Shown one piece after another: positions 19,541 through 29,883 of a stretch of DNA of 64,000 nucleotides. Position 1 is the stretch's first letter, and each line of letters starts with the position of its first letter. Source of the stretch: AP-15 sp963788085 (GTDB lineage Bacteria; Pseudomonadota; Alphaproteobacteria; ATCC43930; CGMCC-115725); assembly GCA_963788085.1 (NCBI GenBank), contig CAWBFS010000071.1, forward strand, positions 1 through 64,000, given 5' to 3'. The notes beneath the pieces are model-generated. The model was not told the origin of the DNA, did no database searches, and saw only the letters and a list, made by a program, of their open reading frames with translations. The translations under genes and the position numbers were made by a program.

Positions 19541-20401
19541 TTACGGCACGAGGCGGCGCGCCAGCGCGACCGCCACCGGCAATGCCACACGCTGTGTTCG
19601 CGGACCGAGCGCCAGCGGCTTCAGCAGCATGCGCACGCCCATCTCGTGCGGGAAGTGATCGCGCACCAGATCTCGCCCTTCTCTGCGAAGATCGCGGTAA
19701 ACCTTGGCGTCGAAAGGATCCGAGGGCCGCGTAGCACCGTAGACATGCTTCACAACCACAAAGCTGTCGTCGCCGCCGGTCATCCGCAGCCGCCGCCAGA
19801 GTGCCGGCACGACCGCAGCGCGGCTCGGACGTTCGACCTCCCGATAGCTCCGGAAATAGCGATAAAAATGCTTGTAGTGTCGAACTTCATCGTCGGCAAT
19901 GTGGCGGGCCAGCATGGCGAGCACGGGATCCGGGCTGGCGCGGAACAAGGTCGTGTAGTAGCTCGCCGTACCCATCTCGACGACACAGCGCGACGCCAGC
20001 TCGAGGCAGCGCGCCTGCTCCAGCGACACGTCGCAATAAGGTTTGAATTCCTCGACGAACCCGCGGAAGGCCGGCATCCAGTCGAATTCCGGCCAAGCCG
20101 TCTCGACATACCGGCGCAGCGCCCGGCCGTGCTGCAACTCTTCGGGCAGCCAGGAATTCGCTAACCACGAAGTGACTTCTTCGTCTCCGGCAAAGTATTC
20201 GACGAGATTCTCGGTATAAACATCCGTCGCGCTTTCCATAAACGACGCCGAGGCAACCAGGTAGAAAAACGCCCTGTTCTGCGTCACTGCGTGGTGGCGA
20301 ATAAGATGCCAGGGAATGTCGTCGAGGGACCAGTGGCGCCGACCCGCGGAGCGTTCGCCAGAAGCGCGGCGTTGGTTTGCGTTTGGAATGCGAGGATCCA
20401 T
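19541..20401 (-). CDS. Ferritin-like diiron protein
   Basis: 286 residues of mostly helices with the signature pairs of a diiron carboxylate site: EELQHG (about residues 87-92) and DDEVRHYKHF (about 165-174), with single glutamates on the other helices (ME in SFMESATDVY, VVEMGTASYY). This arrangement is found in acyl-ACP desaturase and AurF-like oxygenases. It probably uses O2 on an unknown substrate. The adjacent acyl-CoA dehydrogenase-like gene on the same strand, 22 bp upstream, suggests a shared operon, perhaps in lipid or natural-product metabolism. Confidence 0.7.
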   Translation of the reverse strand: MDPRIPNANQRRASGERSAGRRHWSLDDIPWHLIRHHAVTQNRAFFYLVASASFMESATDVYTENLVEYFAGDEEVTSWLANSWLPEELQHGRALRRYVETAWPEFDWMPAFRGFVEEFKPYCDVSLEQARCLELASRCVVEMGTASYYTTLFRASPDPVLAMLARHIADDEVRHYKHFYRYFRSYREVERPSRAAVVPALWRRLRMTGGDDSFVVVKHVYGATRPSDPFDAKVYRDLRREGRDLVRDHFPHEMGVRMLLKPLALGPRTQRVALPVAVALARRLVP

Positions 20402-20423
20402 CGTAGTTGGCGGGCGGTGTCGT

Positions 20424-21603
20424 TTAGAATGTGAACATTGTGCCTTCGGCCTGAAGGCCGAGCAGTACCTGGCCGACCGTCGCGAAGTGCGCCTGGCGGC
20501 CTTGATATTGCTGGATCACGGTGTGGACATCGCGGAGGCGGCGCTCGAACGGGTTGCTCTCGAAAATCGCCGTCGCTCCCGCCGCATGATAGGCCGTGTC
20601 GACGACGTCCTTTGCCTGGTGAATGGCCCAGGTCGAGGCCAGCCGGATCGTCGTGTTGTGATCAAGCGTCAAACGCCCCGACCGCGCGACGTCGCGCCAG
20701 ATTTGCTCGAGCGAGCCCAACAGGAAAGCGCGTGCCGCTCTGAGCCGCGCTTCGGATTGCGCGACTTGCGACTGGACGACATTGTCGTCGCGCAACGTGC
20801 GCTTGGCGCCGCGCGGGATCTTGTCGCGGGCGAGGACGATAAAAGCGTCCAGAGTGCTTCGCGCAATGCCGAGCGCGACCCCGGCGAAGCCGGAGGAGTA
20901 CATGTTGCTGCTGCTGAAAGCGTAGAGCAGCCCGGGCTGACGGAGCTTCGGCTCGGCCTCCCGCAACACGGTGTGGCTTTCCGGCACGAACAGATCGGCG
21001 ACGGTATAGCTGTCGCTTCCCGTGCCGCGCAAACCGATGACATGCCAGATGTCGGAGAATTTGGCGCTGGCTTTCGGGAAAAGCAGTGTCCGGATCGCCG
21101 GACCACCGTCCGGCCGCAGCCGTGGCGTCCCGTCCTCGCCGAGGATCGCCACATGAGCGCCGAGCCAGGTCGCGTGATGGCTCCCGCTGGCGAAGCTCCA
21201 GGTGCCGGTCAGCCGGTAGCCGCCCGCGACCGCGCGGGCCTCGGCCGGACCCGGCGGACCCCAGGCCACGATGCCGCGCCTGATCTCCGAAGATCTCCCG
21301 CGCCACCTCCGGGTCGAGCAGGGCCGCCGTCATCGTGCAGCCGTTAGCCTGGCCGAGGCACCATGCGGCGCTGGCGTCGTGCTTCGCCACCTCCTCGATG
21401 ACTTCCACATAGGCTGCCGGCGGCAATTCGGCGCCGCCCAGCGAGCGCGGCAGCAACAGCCGGAACAGCCCACGGTCGACCAGGGCTTCGACGATCGGCT
21501 CGGGAAGCTCGCGGCGCCGCTCGATCTCCTCGGCCGCCGCTTCCAGCTCCGGGCCCAGCTCTCGTGCGCGATCGACGTATTTGGTTACGGGCGATTCGGT
21601 CAT
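20424..21603 (-). CDS. Acyl-CoA dehydrogenase-family protein (flavin monooxygenase-like), one frameshift
   Basis: About 393 residues. The N-terminal helical domain (MTESPVTKYVDRARELGPELEAAAEEIE...GLFRLLLPRSLGGAELP) is followed, after a frame change near 21283, by the beta domain (GGYRLTGTWSFASGSHHATWLGAHV) and the C-terminal four-helix domain. The DASAAWCLGQANG and WSFASG phrases fit the subgroup of FAD/FMN-dependent hydroxylases related to HsaA and DszC as well as true dehydrogenases. Only one indel is needed to join the parts. Confidence 0.8.
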
Positions 21604-21622
21604 CGATGCCGGGACTAACCGC

Positions 21623-23019
21623 CTATTCTTCCAGCCGCGGGCGAACCGAGCGCCACGACGTGGCCTTCTCGTAAGCGTGCGCGGCCCGCAGCACCGTCGC
21701 CTCGTCGAACGGCTTGCCGGCGAGCTGGAAGGCGAGCGGCAAGCCCGCTGCGCTGTAGCCGCAACAGACGGACATGGCCGGGGTGCCGGTGACGTTGAAC
21801 GGCATCGTCAGCATCGGGCGCTCGAAAGTCGAGAACTTGCCGACGGCGTCGATCGCCGGCGCCTCGCCCGGGGCGGCGGCGGTGATGGCGAGATCGAGGC
21901 CGGCCATCGCCGTCGCGAATTCGACGGCCAACTCGCGGCGGCGCCGCACCGCCTGGACGTAGTCGGCGCCGCTGATCAGGGCGGCGAGCGCCATGCGGTC
22001 GCGGAACATCTCGCCATAGTCTTCGAACCGCTCGCGCAACGTCGCTTGATGGATCGCGTAGGCCTCGCTCAGCATGATCATCACGCCGCACGCCGCCCAT
22101 TCGGCAAGCGGCGACAAACGCAGCTCGCGTACCGAGCAGCCGAGGTCTTCGAATACCTTGACCGCAGCGGCGATGCCCTGCCGCGTCGCCTCGTCCGCCG
22201 GATTGTCGTTCTCGTAAAAGTGCCGGATCAGCCCGATGCGGAGTCCTTTGATGTTGCTCGAAAGCGCGGCGCGGTAGTCGGGCGCCGGGCGGTCGGCGCT
22301 CGCCGGATCGTCGGGGTCGTGCCCGGCCATGGCCTGCAGCATGATCGCGCAATCCTCCACAGTCCACGCCATCGGGCCGGCATGGTCGAGCGAGAAGGCG
22401 AGCGGCAGGATGCCGGCGCGGCTGATCCGGCCGTAGCTCGGCTTCAGCCCGGCAAGCCCGCAGAACGCAGCGGGACCGCGGATCGAGCCGCCGGTGTCGC
22501 TGCCGGTGCCGCCGAGCACGAGACCGGCAGCGACTGCTGCCCCGGTGCCGCTGCTCGACCCGCCGGTGAAACGGCTGGTGTTCCACGGGTTGCGCGCCGG
22601 CGGCCAGGGCAGATCGAAGGACGGGCCGCCGAGCGCGAATTCATGGGTGGCGAGCTTGCCGAGCACGATCGCCCCGGCCTCGGTCAGAAGCCTGACCGAT
22701 GTCGCATCCTGCTGCGGCACATGGTCGATCAGGATCTTCGAATGGCCGGTGGTCGGCACGCCCTTCGTCTCGTAAATGTCCTTGAGGCCGATCGGGATAC
22801 CGTGCAGCGGGCCGCGGTAATTGCCGGCCACGATCTCGGCCTCGGCGGCGCGGGCCGCCGCGAGCGCAGGTTCGCGCAGCACCCGGATGAAAGCTGTGGA
22901 GCTTGCCGTCGAGCCGCTCGATGCGCGAGAGGCGGCTCTCGGTGAGCTCGACCGGGGAGAGCTCGCGCTTGCCCGATCAGCGCGCCGGCCTCGGCGATCG
23001 TCAGGAAATCTGGGACCAT
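21623..23019 (-). CDS. Amidase (amidase-signature family), two frameshifts near the start
   Basis: About 465 residues. The Ser-cisSer-Lys triad is visible: Lys in HGIPIGLKDIYE, Ser in TGGSSSGTGAAVAAG, and Ser in GTGSDTGGSIRGPAAFCG. The N-terminus MVPDFLTIAEAGALIG starts at 23019. Two extra bases in homopolymers (CCC at 22972-22974 and AAA at 22890-22892) break the helix that follows, and correcting both gives the usual KRELSPVELTESRL linker. It cleaves C-N bonds of amides or ureides. The GatC-like gene just upstream suggests a two-subunit amidase like AtzE/AtzG and not tRNA transamidation. Confidence 0.85.
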
Positions 23020-23023
23020 TCCC

Positions 23024-23215
23024 TCACACTCCCGGAGGCGGGAAAATGTGGGCGGGTTCGGCGCCCATCGCGCGCTTTCCCCGCACCCGCTCCGCCATTT
23101 CCTCGACGAAATGGGCCGCCGCGGCGATTTCCTGTCTTTCGCGCTCCGGCACTTCGAGCCCGGCGCGGGCGAGCGCCGCCTCGACCTCGGCGCGGGTCAT
23201 GCCTTGCGTTTTCAC
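23024..23215 (-). CDS. AtzG/GatC-like amidase accessory subunit
   Basis: 63 residues from GTG 23215, chosen because GGGGAG stands 8 nt upstream. ATG 23200 is the alternative. A helical protein, TRAEVEAALARAGLEVPERERQEIAAAAHFVEEMAERV, with the terminal PAHIFPPPG motif typical of the small subunit that wraps the amidase. It ends 4 bp before the amidase start, so the two are translationally linked and probably form a complex. Confidence 0.75.
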   Translation of the reverse strand: MKTQGMTRAEVEAALARAGLEVPERERQEIAAAAHFVEEMAERVRGKRAMGAEPAHIFPPPGV

Positions 23216-23368
23216 GATGCCGTCTCCCCAATGCTCCGGCCGCCTCATTCTGGCGGAATTCGCCCCGCGGCGGAACAGAATATCTTAACAGCAGATGCGC
23301 GATTGCGCAGCGAACGCGCGGGTGTGAGAGTCGCAATCGGTCGGGATCAACGAATCGGAGGGGAGGCG

Positions 23369-24204
23369 ATGGCGGGCGAACGGCAGGTCGCGATCGTGAC
23401 GGGAGCGGCGAGCGGCATCGGGCGGGCAATGAGTTTGGGCCTTCTCGAAGGCGGCATCGATGTCGCCGCGGTCGACAGGGAGCCGGCCTGGCTCGACGAG
23501 CTGAAGGCGGCCGCGGGCGGCAGGAGGTTCAGCGGCGCGTTGCAGACGATCCGGGCCGATTTGACGGATCCCGCCTCGTTCGACGCGATCGTATCGGCGG
23601 TGCTCGGCGAGTTCCGGCCGGATCGACATTCTGGTCAACAACGCCGGTATCGGCCAGGATTCGATCCGCGCCGACCGGCGCCGCAACCCGATCCGATTTT
23701 GGGAAATCACGCCGGAGCAATGGAGCCGCTTTGTCGCGGTCAATGCGACGGCGCCCCTGATGATGGCCCGCGCGGTCGTGCCGCACATGCTGCGCGCCAA
23801 GCGCGGCCGCATCGTCACGGTCACCACCAGCCTCGGCACGATGCTGCGCGAAGGCTACATCCTCTATGGCGCCAGCAAGGCGGCGGCCGAAGCGGCGACC
23901 GCGATAATGTCGGCCGATCTCGCAGGGACCGGGGTCACCGCAAATGTGCTGGTGCCGGGCGGAATGACCGATACGCGGATCATCGCCGATGGCGCGGTCG
24001 CCGACCGCAGCCGGCTGCTGCGGCCCGAGATCATGGCCGCCGCCGCTGTTGTGGCTGGTTTCCGACGCTGCCTCTCAAGTGACCGGGCGGCGCTTTCTGG
24101 CGGTGCATTGGGATACCTCGCTGCCGCCCGCCGAAGCGGCGGAGAAATGCGGTGCGCCGATCGCCTGGAAGAGCATCGCGACAATGCCGATCGAGCCGGA
24201 CTGA
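23369..24204 (+). CDS. Short-chain dehydrogenase/reductase, two frameshifts
   Basis: About 278 residues, starting MAGERQVAIVTGAASGIGRAM (GxxxGxG cofactor motif) behind GGAGGGGAGGCG. After an extra C near 23614 the second part reads DILVNNAGIGQDS (NNAG) and YGASKAAAEA (catalytic Tyr and Lys). Another extra C near 24037 precedes LLWLVSDAASQVTGRRFLAVHWD and the stop at 24204. The substrate is unknown. It lies 15 bp before a methyltransferase, on the same strand. Confidence 0.8.
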
Positions 24205-24219
24205 AGGGAGACATCGGAA

Positions 24220-25077
24220 ATGAGCACTGAGGCCAATGCCAACCAACTCGAGTATTGGAACACCGTTGCCGGCCCACGCTGGGTCGGGCTCGCCGGCTAT
24301 GTCGAAAAACGCGTGCAGAAGGTCAACGATCTGCTGCTGGCGCGATCGGCGGTTGCGCCTGGAGAAAAGGTGCTGGAGGTCGGGTGCGGCACCGGCGCCG
24401 CGACGGTACCCCTGGCCGAGGCGGTCGGCGACACCGGCGAGGTTGTCGGGATCGACATCTCCGAGCCGATGCTGGCCGCCGCGCGCGAGCGGATCTCGCA
24501 CAGCGGGCTGCGCAACATCACGCTGCTGCGTGCGGACGCGCAGGTGCACGCCTTCGAGCCCAACCGCTTCGACCTGATCGCGTCGCGCTTTGGCGTGATG
24601 TTCTTTGCCGATCCGGTAGCCGCTTTCCGAAACCTGCTCGGTGCGGTCCGGCCCGGCGGGCGGCTGTGCTTTGCGTGCTGGGCAGCGCTCGAGGAAAACC
24701 GGCACTGGCTGATCCCCTACGAAGTTGCTCTCCGGCATTTAGGACCACCGGCGCCAAAGCCTCCCCATGCACCGGGGCCTATGGCTTTCGCCGAGCCGGA
24801 ATACGTGCGCTCGGTTCTCGAAGGGGCGGGGTACGAGGGCATCGAGATCCGGCGCGAGACGCCCGAAATTATCGGTGCGAGCCCTCGGGAGGAGGCCGAG
24901 CACGCCCTTATCATGGGTCCCTCGGGCCGGCTGATCGAGGAGAAGAAGCCGCAGGAAAGCGTTCGCGAGCTGATCAAGCAGGAAATGACCGACGCCTTCG
25001 CAGCCTATGCGAAGGGCGGAGAAATGGTGCTTCCTTCCACTATCTTTCTGGTGACGGCCCGCCGCGCTGCTTCTTAA
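24220..25077 (+). CDS. SAM-dependent class I methyltransferase
   Basis: 285 residues. Motif I VLEVGCGTGAATVPLAEAV (about 50-68) binds SAM, with GIDISEPML as motif II and a Methyltransf_11/25-like core. The C-terminal half (YEVALRHLG, EEAEHALIMGPSGRLIEEK) is typical of small-molecule methyltransferases acting on lipids or quinones. It starts at ATG 24220 after a GGGAG site. It closely follows the SDR gene. The acceptor cannot be named. Confidence 0.85.
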   Translation: MSTEANANQLEYWNTVAGPRWVGLAGYVEKRVQKVNDLLLARSAVAPGEKVLEVGCGTGAATVPLAEAVGDTGEVVGIDISEPMLAAARERISHSGLRNITLLRADAQVHAFEPNRFDLIASRFGVMFFADPVAAFRNLLGAVRPGGRLCFACWAALEENRHWLIPYEVALRHLGPPAPKPPHAPGPMAFAEPEYVRSVLEGAGYEGIEIRRETPEIIGASPREEAEHALIMGPSGRLIEEKKPQESVRELIKQEMTDAFAAYAKGGEMVLPSTIFLVTARRAAS

Positions 25078-25153
25078 ACCTCCGACCCAGTCTGGACAGA
25101 ATGCCGCAGGGTGGTTGTAATGGTCCGCCGTTGGGTGGTGTCAGGCAATTTCG

Positions 25154-28100
25154 ATGGATGTAGCCGAATGGCTGCGCGGGCTCGGGCTCGAGCAATACGG
25201 GCCCGCGTTCCGCGCCAACGACATTGACGGGGAGGTATTACGCCGGCTCACGGGCGAGGATCTGCGTGAGCTGGGTGTCACCTCGATCGGCCATCGCCGC
25301 AGACTGCTCGACGCCATCGCCGCGCTCGGCACGGCCGAAGCATTGCCGACCCCGATTCCACCCATCGCGCCCGATGGCGGCAGCCCCCTCCCTAACCCTC
25401 CCCCGCTTGCGGGGGAGGGGAAGGGTGGGGGCCGAGGCGGAGCGCCGCCAGCTGACGGTGATGTTCTGCGACCTCGTCGGCTCGACGGCGCTATCGGCGC
25501 GCTTCGACCCCGAGGATCTGCGCGAGATCGTCGGGGCCTATCACCGCTGCGTCGCCGACACCGTCGGCCGGTTCGCCGGTTTTGTCGCCAAATACATGGG
25601 CGACGGCGTGCTGGTCTATTTCGGCTACCCCGAGGCGCATGAGGACGACGCCGAGCGCGCGGTCCGCGCCGGACTGGCCGTTATCGAGGCGGTCGGCCGG
25701 CTTGCGGGGACCGGAGCCGTTGAATGTGCGGCTCGGCATCGCCACCGGGATTGCCGTGGTCGGCGATCTAATCGGCGAGGGCGCGGCGCAGGAGCGCGGG
25801 GTCGTCGGCGAGACCCCCAACCTCGCCGCAAGGCTGCAGGCCCTGGCCGCGCCGAACACGCTCATCATCGCCGAAGCGACGCGCCGGCAGATCGGCGGGC
25901 TGTTCGACCTCGCCGATCTCGGCCCGCAGGCGCTTGCCGGCTTTGCCGAGCCGCAGCCGGCGTGGCGGGTCATTGGCGAGAGCGGGATGTTGAGCCGCTT
26001 CGAGGCCCTGCGCTCGGGGGAGACGCCGCTCGTCGGGCGCGACGAGGAAGTCGAGCTGCTGGTCCGACGCTGGCAGCAGGCGAAGAGCGGCGAAGGACGA
26101 GTGGTGCTGATCTCCGGCGAGCCGGGCATCGGCAAGTCGCGGCTCACGGCGGCGCTTTCCGAGCAAATCGGAAGCGAGCCCCATACCCGCCTACGCTATT
26201 TCTGCTCGCCGCACCACCAGGACAGCGCGCTCAATCCGTTCATCGCCCAGCTCGAACGCGCCGCCGGATTCGCGCGCGACGACACGGTCGACGAGAAGCT
26301 CGGCAAATTGCGGGGATTGCTCGCACCCGGTGCGCGAATCGATGACGAAATCGAGTTGTTGGCCGAGCTGCTGTCATTGCCGAGTTCCGCCGCCGATTTC
26401 AACCTCAGCCCGCAGCGCAAACGCGAGAGGCTATTCGAGGCATTGCTCAACCAGCTCGAAGCCGAGGCGCGGCGCCGGCCGGTGCTGATGGTGTTCGAGG
26501 ACGCCCATTGGATCGATCCAACCTCGCGCGAGCTCCTGGATCTGACCGTCGACCGGGTGCGGCGGCTACCGGCGCTGCTGACGATCACCTTTCGACCGGA
26601 ATTCCAGCCGCCTTGGGGCGGCCGCGCCCATGTCTCCAGTCTGGCGCTCAATCGGCTCGGCGAACGCGACGGCGAGGCGCTGGTGCAAACTCTGGCCGGC
26701 AATGCGGCGCTGGCCGCCGAGATCGTCGCCGAGATCGTCGAGCGCACCGACGGGGTGCCGCTCTTTGTCGAGGAACTGACCAAGGCGGTGCTGGAAAGCG
26801 CCGCGCAGGGCGACCGGGTGGCCCGGATGCTGGCGACCACATCGCTGGCTGCGCAGGCGGTGCCGGCCACCTTGCATGCCTCGCTGATGGCGCGGCTCGA
26901 CCGGCTCGGCCCGGCGGCCAAGGAGATCGCGCAGATCGGCGCGGTGCTCGGCCGCGAATTTGCCTATGAACTGATCGAGCCGGTGGCGCAGCGTCCCGAG
27001 GGGGAATTGCAAGCCGCATTGGATCAGCTTGGAGAGGCCGGGCTGCTGTTCTGCCGCGGCATCGCTCCGCATGCCTCCTACCTGTTCAAGCACGCGCTGG
27101 TGCAGGACGCCGCCTACTCGACCCTGTTGCGCGGGCGACGGCAGGAATTGCACGCCCGCGTCGCGGCGGCGCTGGAAGAGCATTTCGCCGATCTCGTCGA
27201 GCGCCAGCCAGAGCTGCTCGCCCATCACCTGACGGCTGCCGGCAACACCGAACGCGCGGTCGATCAATGGCTGAAGGCGGGGCAGCATGCCGCAGCGCAA
27301 TTCGCTTACTTCGAAGCGATTGCCCATTTCGAGCGAGGTCTCAGTCTGCTGCATTCGCTGCCGGAGAGCCCGATCCGGAACGGCCGCGAAATCGAGCTGC
27401 AACTGGCGTTGGGGCTCTGTCTGTTTACCGCCAAAGGCGCCGTCGCAGCGAAGCCGGCTTATACGCGGGCGCTCGAGCTCGCCGAGCGCAGCGGCGAGCT
27501 GCAACAACGGTTCGAGGCGCTCTATGGGGTGTGGCAGTCAACTCGCGATAACGTGTCCGGTGGAATAGCCGCCGCCGGGCCGCTCTCAGAGAGGTTGCTG
27601 CGGATGGCCGAACGGGAGGGAGACGATGGATTGCGGCTCCAGGCGCATCACAGCGGCTGGACGACCTGGGGTCACGCGGGGGATCCGGCAAAAACTCGCG
27701 AGCACGCCGACGCCGGACGCCTTCTCTACGATCCGGAGAAGCATGCGTCCCATCGGCTCGTCTATGGCGGACACGATCCGGGTGTTTGCGCCCAAATTAC
27801 TGGCGCTTGGGCCGAATCGTTGCTCGGATATCCCGACAAGGCGTTCGCCAGCACCGCTAAGGGTTTGGCGCTGGCCGAGCGGATCGCCCACCCGTTCACG
27901 CTGGGCTTTGCTCTCCTTCTTTCTTCGCAGGTTTACCTCAATCGCCGTGAGCCAGAACGAGCCCTGCGCCAACTCGATGCTGCTGAGGCGGTGGCTGCGG
28001 AGCAGCGGCTCTCGTTTAATCTCGAACCAGGCATGCTGCGTGGCGCGGCATTGCTCGGACAAGGTGCCGTCGACGAAGCAATCGCCCGCATTCGCGAGGG

Positions 28101-28536
28101 CGTAGCGAAATGGACCGGGCTCGGACGGACTTTCAATTTGCCTTTTGGTCTGGCGTTCCTGGCCGAGGGCCTGGCCCGACATGGCGATCGCACGGCGGCA
28201 CTGGCCGCATTGCGGGAGGGATTGGAAATAGCGGACGTCACCGGCGAGCATAAGTGGGATGCCGAACTGCACCGCCTTACCGGAACGGTGCTGCTCGCCG
28301 AAAACCAGCTCGACGAGGGCCAAGCCTCATTGCAGCAAGCGATCCGCGTTGCGCAAGCCCAACAAGCGAAATCGCTGGAGTTGCGCGCCGCCCGCGATCT
28401 TGCCCGGCTGTGGGGCGAGCGGGGCCGCCGCGCCGAAGCCCGCGACCTACTGGCGCCGGTCTACGGCTGGTTCACCGAGGGCTTCGATACCGCCGATCTG
28501 ATCGAAGCGGCGGCGCTGCTCGACGAATTGCGATAG
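25154..28536 (+). CDS. SAM-domain / class III cyclase / AAA-ATPase / TPR signalling protein, two frameshifts
   Basis: About 1,125 residues. N-terminal SAM domain (DVAEWLRGLGLEQYGPAFRANDIDG), a Pro-Gly-rich linker encoded by a palindromic repeat, then a nucleotide cyclase domain (TVMFCDLVGSTALSARFDPEDL and YMGDGVLVYFG supply the two metal aspartates; GIATGIAVVGDLIG follows). Next is a P-loop ATPase (ISGEPGIGKSRLTAAL Walker A; LMVFEDAHWID Walker B) and a long TPR region to the stop at 28536. Frame changes occur in or just after the repeat (about 25420) and near 25715. This layout belongs to the large adenylate cyclase group with LuxR/MalT-like ATPase regions common in rhizobia. Inputs are unknown. 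Cyclase activity is predicted, not shown. Confidence 0.85.
25396..25419. repeat. Palindromic repeat inside the cyclase gene
   Basis: Perfect 11-bp arms CCCTCCCCCGC (25396-25406) and GCGGGGGAGGG (25409-25419) with a TT loop. The sequence type is a common dispersed alphaproteobacterial palindrome, and here it encodes the linker between SAM and cyclase domains. The relative at 54911-54935 has the same architecture. Confidence 0.75.
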
Positions 28537-29058
28537 ACTGGGTGGGGTACTATCAAAGTCCGCGCCATGTTGCAGACCGGGGGGAGACCGTAGGTTAGGT
28601 CGGCGCCTGAATTCGACCCGAATTTTTCGGCTAAGGGGGGCGGACGGCTCTACCGACGGTCCTGACTAGCGGCACTGACAACCCTACAATTGCCATAGTA
28701 GCACTATATCTATACGGACATCGGCATCCGTGAGCGGGTGCAGGATTGTCGTTGTGGGAGTTGGCGATGCCTGATCTCGACCTGATACAACAGGGGGAAC
28801 AGGACACCGGGCGGGCTCTCCGCTATCGCATATTCGATCACCTCAAAACGCCACCGTCATTGCGAGCGAAGCGAAGCAATCTCGGGCCGCCGAGCGCTCT
28901 TCCGGTCGAGATTGCCTCGTCGCGCAGGGGCGCGCCTCGCAATGACGCTGCGCCCAGCTGGTCACCGCCCAAACCGGTTGCCGCGGTTGTTCGGGAGGGG
29001 CCGCCTGCGGCTCGATCGATGCGAAGGTGCTGATGATGTTTCAGGTTGCGCGGGGAGC
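28537..29058. other. Intergenic region with a dispersed repeat
   Basis: Apart from the inverted repeat at 28855-28947 no gene is supported. A short frame starting near 28768 (MPDLDLIQQGEQDTG) runs into the repeat and has no recognised homologue, so it is not called. Confidence 0.4.
28855..28947. repeat. Dispersed inverted repeat
   Basis: CGTCATTGCGAG (28855-28866) and CTCGCAATGACG (28936-28947) form perfect 12-bp ends, with an inner GCGAAGCAATC / GATTGCCTCG pair. Imperfect palindromes with these ends are frequent extragenic repeats in Hyphomicrobiales. Confidence 0.7.
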
Positions 29059-29157
29059 GAAGCCAAACCGGGGCCGCTCGCGGGGATCAACGTGTTCGAT
29101 CTGACGACGGTCGTTCTCGGGCCACTGGCGACGCAAGGGTTCGGCGATCCCGGCAAG
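29059..29157 (+). pseudogene. 5' fragment of a CaiB/BaiF CoA-transferase gene
   Basis: Translates as EAKPGPLAGINVFDLTTVVL then GPLATQGFGDPG, almost the same as the start of the full-length CoA-transferase at 29884. It ends abruptly just before the toxin-antitoxin promoter. DNA divergence from the downstream gene shows it is a related paralogue or an old duplicate. Confidence 0.65.
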
Positions 29158-29195
29158 TCTGCACCAGGGTTCGAGAGGAAATCACCGCCCATGTT

Positions 29196-29224
29196 TTGAC
29201 AAAGCGGTATCCCCGTCTTAATAT
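29196..29224 (+). promoter_or_regulatory. Sigma70-type promoter of the toxin-antitoxin pair
   Basis: TTGACA (29196-29201), a 17-bp spacer, and TAATAT (29219-29224): a near-consensus promoter. Transcription should begin near 29231, giving a leader of about 27 nt to the TTG start at 29258 with its GGAGG site at 29248-29252. Confidence 0.75.
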
Positions 29225-29257
29225 TGACCATCTATGGTCAGCCCCGCGGAGGACGTA

Positions 29258-29488
29258 TTGGGCACAACCGTATCGGTGGCGCAGGCCAAGTCCCAATTTG
29301 CCGCGCTTGTCGCTCGCGCGGAAGCGGGCGAACAAATCGTCGTGACACGGAGCGGACGGGCAGTCGCCTGCCTCGGTCCGCTGCCTCGGCGGCAGCCGAT
29401 CAAATATGGCGAGCTCAGGGGACTGTTTCTGTCGGAGGATCTGACCATTCCGGAAGAGGTCGTTCGCGATTTCGAGCCGAGCACGTGA
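29258..29488 (+). CDS. Antitoxin, Phd/YefM family
   Basis: 76 residues from TTG 29258. This start is chosen over ATG 29234 because GGAGG lies 5 nt upstream, and because ATG 29234 would be almost leaderless given the promoter. The conserved N-terminal DNA-binding fold reads TTVSVAQAKSQFAALVARAEAGEQIVVTRSGRAVACL, followed by a toxin-wrapping C-terminus (GLFLSEDLTIPEEVVRDF). It overlaps the PIN gene by 4 bases (GTGA), the usual antitoxin-first order. It should autoregulate the promoter at 29196. Confidence 0.88.
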   Translation: MGTTVSVAQAKSQFAALVARAEAGEQIVVTRSGRAVACLGPLPRRQPIKYGELRGLFLSEDLTIPEEVVRDFEPST

Positions 29489-29874
29489 TCGCCGCCATAC
29501 TGGTCGACACCCATCTTGTTCTCTGGGCAAGGATAGCGCCGGAACGGCTCACCACCGGCGAACGGCGCGCGCTCGATGACGCGCGGTCGTGTTACATTAG
29601 CGCTGTCAGCCTCTGGGAAATCGCGATCTTGATGGCGCTGGACCGCATCGCTCAGGACGAGCGCCTTTTGATGGTTCCCGACGGCTTCGATCTGCTTCCG
29701 GTGCTGCCCGATCATTGCAGGGCGTTGGTCGCGTTGCCGCGACGGCATCGTGATCCGTTCGACCGAATGCTGATTGCGCAGGCGCGGGCCGAGCGGCTCG
29801 CCCTGTTGACCCGTGATAGGGCAATTATCGCTTATGGCAGTGAAGGCGCCGACGTGGTGACGCTCGATGATTGA
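29485..29874 (+). CDS. PIN-domain toxin (VapC-like ribonuclease)
   Basis: 129 residues from GTG 29485. PIN-domain acidic residues are visible: Asp in ILVDTHLVLWA, Glu in SAVSLWEIAI, Asp in RDPFDRMLIAQA and Asp in LLTRDRAI. Members of the YefM/Phd-linked PIN subgroup act as Mg-dependent RNases. It ends 10 bp before the intact CoA-transferase, on the same strand, so it may be co-transcribed with that gene. Confidence 0.88.
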   Translation: MIAAILVDTHLVLWARIAPERLTTGERRALDDARSCYISAVSLWEIAILMALDRIAQDERLLMVPDGFDLLPVLPDHCRALVALPRRHRDPFDRMLIAQARAERLALLTRDRAIIAYGSEGADVVTLDD

Positions 29875-29883
29875 GGTTTTGCA

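Noticed and set aside
21581..22945. Plus-strand open frame of 454 codons
   Set aside because: Antisense to the amidase with its complete Ser-Ser-Lys motifs.
28746..29033. 95-codon plus-strand frame
   Set aside because: Much of it is translated dispersed repeat. No support for a protein.
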